DNA of 64,000 nucleotides, taken from positions 372,001 through 436,000 of the forward strand of contig JBLDXI010000016.1 of NCBI GenBank assembly GCA_047495785.1. The letters are read 5' to 3'. A program made the translations under genes and the position numbers. The stretch comes from Lepidodermella squamata (taxonomy: Eukaryota; Gastrotricha). Shown one piece after another: positions 33,491 to 43,850 of the stretch. The notes under the pieces are model-generated. The model saw only the letters and a list, made by a program, of their open reading frames with translations, ran no database searches and was not told the origin of the DNA. Positions within the stretch are counted from its first letter, which is position 1, and every line of letters starts with the position of its first letter.

Positions 33491-36441
33491 GTAAGTGAAG
33501 GCCATTTATTGCTAACACCTCATTTTTTAATTATCTTCCCATGCAAAATATTTATCATAAGTTCCCACAGAAATATGATAAAAAGAACCATATATCGTGA
33601 TACTAAATCGTGTGTGAATTGTGTGCAAATTCAACGGTGTAATAGTTACGATAATTTCCGTTACCTTAGTGAAAATTATTTCAAATAATCCACATTTATG
33701 ATAGCGTACGTTACTGTAAAGAACGTACGATCAATTATGCCCCAATGTTACCAAATACACATTTTTATAAAAATGTTCAAGACATTATTGCGATTTTTTC
33801 CAATTTTACAGAGAAATATAATTATTTTGAGAGGAAATAATAATGAGGCAACAAAATTTATTTTCTCTCAATGAGTGGGGTCATGAATATTCTCTAATTT
33901 TTTTCTTCATCAATCAGCGTAAATAATGGGGGTTCTATTTTTAGAAATTTTCATTCTTGCTGTTAGAAACACTGATTTTGAAGTTGAAACAGATTCCATT
34001 AGGTCGTTATTCATACCCTCTTTTGTTAAAGAATGCAGCCAACTAAGTCATACAGCAATCAAACTCACAGGTAAATTTCAATTTGGCTACACGTGGCAAT
34101 ACCCCGATTTTTCACGATGTAATGGGGACATGCGTGAAAAAGCCTCTTTCACAACGTCAATTTGTGATATTTTGTCAAGATTTTTGAACGACTTTGCGAT
34201 CACAATTTTTGGACGGTTTTTTGCGTCCAGAAGGATTTTAATGGAGAGATGCTAGGAGTGTCGATTCCATACAGTATTAGTCCCAAGATTTTTTGCTTCC
34301 AGCCAATACCTCCCAGGCGGTTATTTTGCACCGTAACCAATATATTTAGCAATGGGCTCCATTTCTATAGGATTTAGACTGGCGCTGAATTAGCATTTCA
34401 GGGCCATCTCGCACCATTAAAAGAGATTTTCATTGAACATCAGTGTGCGACTTTCAGAGGGGGATGGGGGGATCATCCCCCCAGCTCGGCCGGGCCAGAC
34501 AAAAAAATGAAAATTTATCCCACTGTTTTGTTAATTTTGGAAAGTTCTGGGGCGTGTTTTAGTGGAAAATCTCCAAAATGTTCTCGCTTCGCTCGGTTAT
34601 TAGCCGAAATGACTCGTCATTTTGGCAAAAACAGCAAAAAAATATTTTCCATCCCCGGGAGCTCGGGGATCGAAGATCGCACCCTGTTGAACATAGCGCA
34701 ATGTTCTTCTTCGGGGAAGGACATAAAGTCGATTTTTCGCCAATTACGCGGAAAATGTGGTTAACTAGTGTTCCTTAGCCTTGCCAACAGCCTTGTTGGT
34801 CTCGCTATCTTCTTTCCCAAAATTTTGCCGCAGACACTCACTCTACGCTCTGCTACTCGAATAAGTCGAATGAAAGCATGAGGTTGGGCGCGCGCGTTAA
34901 CACACGCACAAATAAATTTAGATTTATTTTCCTATTATTATTTCTTTTTAACCATAAAACCGCGCATATTTGCTAATTTGCTGAACTTTCCTCTTTGAAG
35001 CCGAATACCGCACTGCCCGAATAAAAAATCATGAAATATATTACTTTAGAGTGCTCGACCCAACGAACAAAGTTTACGGGCTCACGTAGAAAAAATGGTC
35101 CTAAATACGACTTGAAACACCCCTATTAACCTGAAATTTATTTGAGGCTGACATTAGTTTCGGCTGTACGGTATCAAATGTATTCTTTAAATTCCACACA
35201 GTTGAAAAGTTATCAAGGCGCAAAAATTCGCAATCGGCGCCGCGCGCTTAAAACGTTGCGAAAAATTTACACACGGAAAAGTCTGCCGAAAATCTATATT
35301 ACTAAACGACGAAGGTCCTCAACGGCTAAATTTGAATTTTCCTTTGTATTCGGCGGCATGCTTAAATAGTATACTTCTACTCACTGGGTAGCCAAGTGCT
35401 TAGTGTCATTAGATAGAGAATAAAAAACTACTCGAGCGAAAAATGCCAGATTTCGAATCCGTCAAATCCGCAGTGTCAAAAATGCCAAAAAACAAATAGA
35501 GCGCTTTCTGATTTTGAACGCAATTTAATTTAAAATACGAAAACATTTTTAAACTCTTAGTTAATTACTAAATCAAATTCTTATTAATTAAAATTTAAAT
35601 ATTTTCCATGGCGACGCGTTTGCGGGGAAATTCAAAAATTCCGGTCGCCGGGCGCCGCGTCGCCTGACCTTTGGGGTTCCATTATCTCAACCAAGGACAC
35701 GTCCACGGGGTCGGGGCATGGTAAATTCGTGCTCAGCATGGTCGAATTGATAACTACAGCATGAGAAAAGCAAATAAATCGAAAAAAAATTAATTATGTT
35801 GATCTCATGCATTGTCGTCACTATTCACAGGTACCATGATGGAAGACGCTCTAGATGTTACTCCTTGAGGGCGAATGGCGACTTTTAAAAGCTTTTACTA
35901 CTGCTTTTCTTACTTAGATTTGTTGATTTCGTAGAAATAGATGGTTAATTAGTGTTTTCACATCTCATGAACGTCCTTTGCAAGATGTTGGATGTTCATG
36001 TTACGCATCCCTTTTAGGTTTAACCTCACTCAGCCATTGCAAGATCTGAGAGCATCTACCAAGATCATTTGATTAATGAATCAACTATGCTGAGTAAGAA
36101 AAACAACAGTAAAACCTTCGGGGAGTAATCCATCACCTCAAGGACTGAACTAATTCGACTTAGCCATGTTACAAGTGTTCTTGCCTGTGCATGAATCAGA
36201 TATGCTAACCCTTTCATATATTCACATTTCTATCTGGGCTTTCTTATCAAATCGACCATGTTGATGACGAATCTTACGTGCGCTAACCTCAGGGACGTGT
36301 CTTTAGTTGAGATTTTAGAACCCATCAGTGTAGTCGACGCGGTTACCAGTGATCCGAAATTTGAGAAATTCCACGGTGAGTATACATTGGCGCCCGCTAA
36401 GCGGGCGCCTGTTATTTACTAGTTAACCATAAATGTACTTA
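33491..36441. other. Gene-poor stretch
   Basis: AT-rich sequence with no supportable gene. A GGGGGATCATCCCCCC hairpin lies at about 34468-34483. The frames here have no domain motifs. Confidence 0.4.
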
Positions 36442-36710
36442 TGTTATACCGTAAAATATCGAATTGTCAAAGCTACTCGACCTATGTTTTTGAGGACAAT
36501 TCTATATTTGTATGGTATAACATGAGTAAAGAGTTCATTTCTGAACGGAGCCGACCGAGATTTACGAATCGAAACGAGCCGGAGGCGAGTTGAGATGAGT
36601 AAATCGAGTGCGGCGAGTTCAGATATAAACGATTTACGAATGTTATACCGTAAAATATCGAATTGGCCAAGCTACTCGACCTATATTTTTGAGGACAATT
36701 CTATATTTGA
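36442..36710. repeat. Direct repeat pair (about 69 bp, 199-bp period)
   Basis: TGTTATACCGTAAAATATCG starts both 36442-36510 and 36641-36709, which agree closely. The sequence between (CGAGATTTACGAATCG, GAGCCGGAGGCGAG) recurs inverted at about 26100-26200 (CGGCTCGTTTCGATTCG), so it belongs to a dispersed family. Confidence 0.65.
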
Positions 36711-37082
36711 TGTATGTCAAATAGCCGTCATGAGATAATCGAAAGTATTCCTTTCACATCAACGCGCGGGCTCATTTTAGGTTAATAATTTCGACTTAGG
36801 CGCTTTGCCGCGAAATTTTAGCTCTCAACAATCTCAACAACCGTAAATAGTTCTAAGTAGCTGAATGACTCTTAAGTAAGGTGATTTGGTCACGGACGTG
36901 GTAGTAAATGTCACCTGTTTTACAACCTCTTGACACACGTCGCGCACACGTCGCGCGCCCACTGCCGAGCCTCTCTCGCGCACGCGGTTGAGTGGCGTAG
37001 ATGTTGTGTAAACAATACGTTGAGGAAATAGCATGTTGAGGAAAGGCGGTTGAGGAAAGGCGGCACCACCGCAATAACTAAC

Positions 37083-37319
37083 TTGACCCTTGAGCATGTC
37101 TTAAAACACAGCGTCAGAGAGCGATTATCAGAAAGCTTTTATCGACAAATGCGGAACGAGTACTACAATGTGCTGGTAGCTCAGTCCGAGCCGTCGGAGA
37201 AGAGAGTCAAGGCTGTTCGTCTCTTGTACCTGCAAGCAGGGTTGCAAAAGGCTACGACAAAGCGGTGCAAGTGCAATAGCGGGACATTTTGCACTGAGAA
37301 CTGCCACGGAGGAAAATAA
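37083..37319 (+). pseudogene. Cys-rich C-terminal coding fragment, possibly from a transposon
   Basis: A frame with no upstream ATG ends KRCKCNSGTFCTENCHGGK and a stop that overlaps AATAAA (37313). The CxC..C..CH pattern resembles the Cys-rich tails of some integrase-derived transposon proteins (SCAND3/KRBA2-like), but only the tail is visible. It lies 290 bp before copy C exon 3. It does not match exon 2 of copies A or B. Confidence 0.3.
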
Positions 37320-37607
37320 AGTTTTCCTTCTTGGCTTTTTATTTCGTTCTTGGTTTAAAATCTAGATTTTCGAGGGAGCTTTTAAAAACGATCTAGATTT
37401 TTAAGCAATTTGCTCCACTTACGGCAATAATAATATACAATAATATACCCAATTTGCCCATCTTTTATTCGCTTGCTTAAAAAACTAAATTTTTGGGCAA
37501 AAATAATTTCGCTCCACTTTCAACTACATACCCATATCCATAATCCATATACGAACTACGTTTAATCATTTTCGCGACTGATAATCATGATTCTTGTAAT
37601 CTCGCAG

Positions 37608-40600
37608 GTACCGTATGAAGAATACAACCATGAAGAAAAATTATCTAATTTGAGTCCCGGGGAGGCGCAGGCTCGATTGAACAGTTCCTCGTTTAATGTA
37701 AACAAAGGCGACGGAGACCCGGTACTTAAGGTTGCTGATCCTCAGGCCTGGAATTTACCGATCGGCATTTCCTTTGCTAAAAATTTTCGTAAGTTGTTTG
37801 TTCATTGACGTAAGACAGTTTTTGACTCGCACCCTTTCAGCTGCTGAACTGAAAGTCGCTGTGATAGCGGGTTTGGATTTGTACAAGCGCCACACTTGCA
37901 TCGACTACGTAATTCATGAAACCGCGGAAACTGGCGATTTGTCTATCAACACAGGACTGTCAGTTTAAGCTCTATACCTTTCCCTCGCGATCGGGTTTAT
38001 TAAGGGCCCTCAAAACGATCTTGCTAATAAACCCATCTCAAAACGGTTTGCTAGAATTCTTTAGCTATAAGATCATTTTGAGCTGCAAATCAGCTGAAAA
38101 GCGATTTGTTTAATTTCAGCCAGCAGTGTTTTGTCCTAGAGCTGTGCCGGTCCTAATTTCAGAGCCTCCGGTCAGGTTCGTTTCGGTCCTCGTAAATTCA
38201 AGGACCGGACCGGGTTAACCGGAAAGGACCGCCGGTTAACCGCTTGCTTATTCATCGATTATCGATTATTGATTATCGGCGATCTTTTTATTTTTTTGTG
38301 AAGTGCTCTTTCTGAAGCCACACTAAAACGAATAAGTCATTGATTTGAAGTATTCTCAATCTCATATTGAGTATGCTTAATGTTTAACCGCTTGTCATGG
38401 CCAATTTGAAATCATAAGCTACAGCCCGGGTTAACCGGCAACCTTTTAGAAGGCGGCCCGGAACGACCAGGTCCTTCCGGTCCGAGGTTAACCGGGGGTT
38501 AACCCGGGCTTTTTCGGACCAGCACAGCTCCGCGCGCGCTATGTTGGCTCGATTGACGCGTAAATGCACCTCGTGCGCATAATTGCCTCACGCGCGCTGC
38601 AGAATCTGAAAAATTAAGTCCTACATCGTCAAGAATTGAGCTTCAAGTGTCGATAAGCGCCCAGTAATTACGATTTCTTCGAGTGTTTTATTCAGTTTTC
38701 AGAGAATTAGGTATCTGAATATTAATTACTCCGTTAGAAAAAATATTTTCCAAATTACAACACGAGAATAAGTTTTAGTAGGACCTCTTGTTGCTTAACA
38801 TTGTGGAATTATCCACACATCGCGCTGTGGAGTTCTTGCGTAAGCGTTGTCGTCAATTTCGTCAAAAAAATGAAATTTTAATTTTTTTGATACAGTGCTC
38901 CCTCGATAACTGCACGGGGTCGGGGTCCAGACCCGTGTTATCGAGGGAAACAGTTAACGAGGGATTTTCGTTTTTTCCTTGAAACAGATGGTGCCACGCG
39001 ACCGCTCAGAGTCCAAAAAAGTGTTGCAATTAAAGAGGGTATGTTGACAGCGGGGGTGCAGTTATCAAGGGAGCACTTGGCATGTCTCTACACACGTCAG
39101 TGTGAATGTGACGTGTGGCGTATGAAGCCTTTTGTTTTGGCCTCTTGATTCGCGTTTAAAAACTTACTTGCCACCCTAAATTCTACCTAAAGCCTAACGG
39201 AACAGAAAAATTCTTTGCTTTTCAGCAAAGCAGCATCAAAACCCCTAAATGCAGGAAGCGCTACTGGAACCGCAACCGTCAAGATTACCGTGAGTCTACT
39301 TTTCATTATTCGGATATCTGTAGTGATTTTCTTTGGGACCCGAACTCGAGCCCGAGCCCGGGAGGCATTAATTGATAATCTCGTGCTTTTCATTTTATTT
39401 TCCCTTTCATTGGCAAAGCCGCTTACTTCATGAGACGTGCCAGGATGCGGCGCCTCAATTGATTCAAAACCTGATCCGTACATAGTATGTACGCGAAAAA
39501 TTTCATTTTGAAACTATGTACGAGTCTACACTGTCACTGTCGATCAATGTTTTGATTGGGCTATGAAACATTGGCAAATAATGGCGGATTTTGAGTGAAT
39601 TCACTGTCTCTCTCGATATTTCTCTCAATTAGGCTATCCACCGGAGTTTGGCGTTTGCTCTTGGAGTGGTAAGCCGCCAACAACTGCCATCTATGTTACA
39701 TGCGTTGACCTTGCCCTATTTTAAAGCCATTCGAGCACACTCGTCGTGATAGAGACTCTTATCTTGACATTATTAATCCAAGGTATGAAAAAGCGCATGC
39801 CCTTTTCATGCCATTCGTTGACAATTATAACTAGAAAATGGAATAACTACTCGCAACCTGATGGCATCAGTGACTACGGGGTGCCATTCGACTACGCCTC
39901 GGCTACGATGGCACATCCACTTGAAGATGGAGGCGATTTCTACCCAAAGGACTGGCGATATGTCAGTGCCATGAACGCCGCATTTCCGTCGTTCAACAAC
40001 CTAAAATATCTAAACTTGATTTACGACTGCATGGGTGAGTTATAGAGCTCTGGTTTTGTTATGAATCGGAGAGATAGGAAATGTTTTCGTGGCAAGCTCC
40101 TGTTTCACTTTACCTATATAATACAATGGTTTTTAAGAAACTCCTATCTTATATAACATTATAGCAAAATGCAATGGTCAGTCTCTGGACTGTAAATATG
40201 GCGGCTATCAAGACCCTAATAATTGCAGCGTTTGCAAATGCCCGCCTGGCTTCGGTGGTCCAACTTGCGAGGCCTTGCCTCCATTCCCAGGTGAAACTTG
40301 CGGGGGTGTCATCAACCTGCAGCCTTGTGTCTCGCAAGTCATCGAATCACCCAACTATCCCAACGGTTACCCTGTTGAAAGCAAATGCTCTTGGCGAGTA
40401 ATCAGCAGCCAGGTTAGAAACGTCATGACTGGCATAGCTCAGGTCTTAAAAAATAACTGATTTTCAGCCTGGCATTGTGATGGGATTCGATGGCAGGCCT
40501 GATCTTACAGTTGGTTCTGGTAGGTTCCTACCATTTTTAGTGGCGACTATTTTTGTGTCAAATAGATGGATTAAAAACATTTAATATAACCGGCACGTTT

Positions 40601-41662
40601 TTATCTTCCTTCTGACACAATTCGTAACTTTCTCACATTCACCCATCAATGCATCTACTGTATCTCGCTTGATTCATTATTTCGCAGTGGCTAGCGGTTA
40701 TTCATCACATTACGATGACTCCTGTTACGACTACGTCGAATTTCGCGATCCTATCGACGGCACTAAGCCATACTTCCGATTTTGTTCATACGGCGTTACC
40801 TCGGGCAGAATCTACGAGACCGCTGGCAATACAGCAGTGGTGCATTTCAATGCCAACTCAAACACGACTGCCAATGGATTCCGACTCGTCGTTCGATCCT
40901 GCTCGACCGACAACAAGGTGGAGCTGAGACTGACGACAACTGGCTACGACTACGAAGGCCAAGTTTCGAAAACCAAATCTAACATCACGTGCAAGTCGTG
41001 GCCGGTAGCAGCTGACATTTTAACGAATTGGTATCAGAACTTGCAGTTTCCTCGTGCGCTGGTGAATGAATCGCAGAATTACTGCCGGAATCCCGAATCT
41101 CGCTCGACTGGTGCTTACTGCTTCATCGACGACGCTCGCAACCAGACAGAGTCTTGTGACATTCCGCCAGTTGTGGCCAACGGTGAGATATGTCTTATTG
41201 CTTAATTCTCGATAGCTGAAAAAAACTGATTGATGACTTTGCTCAGGAACCAGCTCGAATCCAGTATCTGATAAGATCCGTTTCCGATGTGGATCCAAAG
41301 CCACCAAGAGATTCACAGCATGCCGTCGCCAGTGCAACAACGCCACTGAATTCACATTCCTCAGCCATGGCACTGTTTACGAAGACAAATGTTCAACAGC
41401 GGTTAGGTTTTGCTACTCTCAAAAAACGTGGTTGCTATTAACAGTATTTTGCGTTTCAGACTACTAGAAAGTGCTACTCGGCTAGCAAAGGCCTCCGATG
41501 TGATGGCAAGTGCAATGATGACGAGTTGGAAGTAAGCCAATTGCCGATTGTCATGAATCTTATTGAAGACTTCTATGCCTTCTGAATTATCAGGTCAACC
41601 GGTACAACAAATACATCCCGTTCGGCAGAAACATCGACTTATGCTTGGGATTGATCCAGTGA
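37608..41662 (+). CDS. Degenerate astacin-EGF-CUB-kringle protein, copy C (exons 3-14)
   Basis: Exons: 37608-37788, 37841-37958, 39226-39289, 39633-39668, 39727-39782, 39835-40034, 40165-40412, 40468-40519, 40688-41182, 41247-41401, 41460-41531, 41594-41662. Every phase matches copies A and B. The zinc helix is AIHRSLAFALGV, followed by PFEHTRRDRD, so the zinc ligands are again lost. EGF (CKYGGYQDPNNCSVCKCPPG), CUB (SPNYPNGYP), then the clearest kringle of the three: YDYEGQVSKTKSNITC, NYCRNPES, GAYCF. It stops at TGA in exon 14, so exons 15-16 of the Cys-rich tail are gone. Exons 1-2 are decayed at 26.5 kb; a new exon 1 may lie at 33425. More diverged than A and B from each other. Coding potential of exons 3-14 looks preserved; whether a full mRNA is made is unclear. 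Confidence 0.7.
38139..38530. mobile_element. Inverted-repeat insertion in copy C intron
   Basis: Ends AGAGCTGTGCCGGTCC and GGACCAGCACAGCTC are inverted. Inside, GGTTAACCGG words and CCGGTCC recur on both sides. Non-coding; it explains part of the 1.27-kb length of the intron between exons at 37958 and 39226. Confidence 0.65.
38893..39079. mobile_element. pogo/Tigger-type MITE
   Basis: CAGTGCTCCCTCGATAACTG at the left, near-complement CAGTTATCAAGGGAGCACTT at the right, and TA before the left end. The CCCTCGATAAC end is typical of Tigger/pogo-like elements. About 185 bp, no transposase. Lies in the same intron as the element at 38139. Confidence 0.7.
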
Positions 41663-43112
41663 GCCGGAAATGCCGATTTCACCAGTTCTAGAATTGCTAA
41701 CTTCATCGCCCTATTAACTATTTCCAGAGTTGTGATTTAGGCTTATTTTCGCCGCGTATAACAGGGTCGAGCTTTGAACTCTATTAGCTATATATATATA
41801 TACCACAAATAGCATATGAAAACCTTTTTTCCTTGAATAAAACAACTTTATTTCGCGAGATTTGTTTTTATCGCCACTGACCAAGCAAGTTATCGCTGTG
41901 TTCGAATCAGTTGATGTCATGGCGTTAGTTGCCGTATTATTTTCAGTCTAATGGCGGTTAGCGGTTACGCTCATGAGGTTGCGCTCACGAGAATAGACCA
42001 TCAATCTGTAGCTCAAAAATTGTACCCATTCCCAACCTAATTTCATTCATTTTATAGCAAGGTGTCCTACGAGCCATTCTCATAGAGAACCGCTCATGTA
42101 TGATTATTAGCAGCAGCAGCAGTGTGTTTTATTTCGAAATAGCAATATATATTAGCACCGGCCACGGGTGGGCTCAGGGCGCATCCAAGAGGACAACAAT
42201 TAGGATGAAATCATCACTTGTTTTTTGGTCAATACAGTAAGAGAGTAAGACGTACACAAATTATTTCCTTATTTAGCTTTTTTTTAACATAGTAACGGAA
42301 AAGAGTGTTGTTTTTGTTGGGGCCCGACTCCGAATTCTACCCGTAGGCGTTCGGTCCGGCCCGTACGCAGACGGGTAAGATTGATTTGCCGCTTCGCGCT
42401 CGGGCCGCTTGAAAACATGCCCGTATGCGACGTTTACTGTAAATTATCAAATTCGAAAGAATCACGCTTCACCGCACACGGGCCGGCCAAGGTGTCGGCC
42501 CGAGCACGGCGGAGAACAATAGGAACCAGCGCTATTGTTGGGCACCGCGCTCGGGCCGTCGGGCTCGGGCCTCTGGAATCGGACCGCCGGGCCTGGGTCG
42601 CCGAGCTCGGGTCATCCTACAACCAACGCCCAACCCGATAACTGTATCAAGTCCCGGCCCAAGCCCGGCGGCCCGAAAGCGGCGCCTAACAATAGCGCTG
42701 GTTCCTATTGTTCTCCGCCGTGCTCGGGCCGACACTGGTGTTTATGAACACTCGGCGCGACTGTCGCATGAAACGCTGATGCGACGGTACGACACGCGAA
42801 AACGTCGGATAGTCTGTGAACAACGACGCGATTTTCGCACCCGACAGTGCGACGGTCGTATGCGAAATATTCGTATCCGAAAATTCGCACATTAGTGAAT
42901 CCACCTTAAGAGTTGGCCTCGCAGTTGGACGAGAATTTCTAAGACTTCCAATGCTTGTGAAACAACTTCTGCTACCTTCCTGGTATTTTAATTAATTACT
43001 CTATACATATATATATATATGACTCTCAACGGCTGGCTCATTTGTTGAATCTTAACCTTGTAAACAGTCACTCGTCTCATCTAAGGCTACTCCTGCTACG
43101 GTCTGGAGATGT
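41663..43112. other. Copy C 3' region and GC-rich repeat zone
   Basis: AATAAA near 41836 may end copy C. Short TA, (AGC)n and further TA microsatellites lie at about 41790, 42110 and 43008. No gene supported; the GC-rich part is an inverted repeat listed separately. Confidence 0.45.
42493..42735. repeat. GC-rich inverted repeat (about 50-bp arms)
   Basis: GTGTCGGCCCGAGCACGGCG starting at 42493 is the complement of the arm ending at 42735. The arms share AACAATAGGAACCAGCGCTA. The interior is rich in GGGCCG/CGGGCC words. It looks like a foldback element. Confidence 0.75.
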
Positions 43113-43830
43113 ATGTTGATTTTGATAATATCTACTAGTATTGATGTAGCACTAAATGACTATCCTCAGGTTGAGCGCAATCCAGGGCCAGTGAACGGCG
43201 GCAATCCCCTGCCCGGAAAAATTTGTTTTCAGTCTGTGAAGACAGGGAAGACGTTTGGCGTTGTCCCAGTGGCTTTTCAACCAGGAGCTTCAAGTGTTGC
43301 TACTAGACCTTGGCTAGCAGTTACCTAACAACCTACAGCCTCCGCGCCGGTTGTTCCTAAGGTTAAAAGAGGTAAACCTTGATTTTCGTTACGCATTTGC
43401 CAAAAACATCTACATTGTTAAGTTATTATTAGAAATTGGCGTTGTGCGAATTATGGATGTCGATCCGCCTGTGATCAAATCTGTCATTATCACGCCTGCC
43501 GGAGCAGTGGTCAAGACATCGTCGCAGCAAGTAACCGCTGTCGTCGAGGGAAACCAGCCACCTGCAAAAGATCAGCATCTGCTACCTATTGCTAAATGTT
43601 ACGCTTATCGCAGGATCGTTCGAAAGATGATGAATTTGCGTAAAAATGCGCCTTCCAGTCACAACTACGTTCGAATGTCTGCCGCAAATCGCGTTGCTCC
43701 AACCGAAGTCGGCCGACGTGTTTGTGTTCGATGCGAGGCTTCTAAAAAGATGGTCGCCGACCTATGCCGCCAGGTTCAAGACATGCGTAGTGAAGAGTGC
43801 TTTTATCCGCCGAGTTTGCATCAAATGTAA
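43113..43830 (+). pseudogene. Retroelement-like leader ORF with 2A-like motif, plus ORF fragment
   Basis: The first frame (43113-43328) starts with a hydrophobic stretch (MLILIISTSI) and then DYPQVERNPGP, close to the 2A consensus D-(V/I)-E-x-N-P-G-P except that Gln replaces the Asp. Hydrophobic leaders ending in NPGP occur at the start of many invertebrate non-LTR retrotransposon ORFs, where they cause ribosome skipping. A second frame (43351-43830, with CVRCEASKKM) follows after a stop or frame change. No RT is present in this orientation. A (GGAT)n tract follows at 43851. Probably a 5' remnant of a retroelement. Confidence 0.45.
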
Positions 43831-43850
43831 TGCTGCCAAGCAGATAATAG

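Noticed and set aside
35142-35369. 75-codon basic frame (KIRNRRRALKTLRKIYTR)
   Set aside because: Basic, low-complexity, no homologous features, no splice or promoter context.
42381-42747. GC-rich open frames on both strands
   Set aside because: They arise from an inverted repeat of GGGCCG/CGGGCC words rather than a coding gene.
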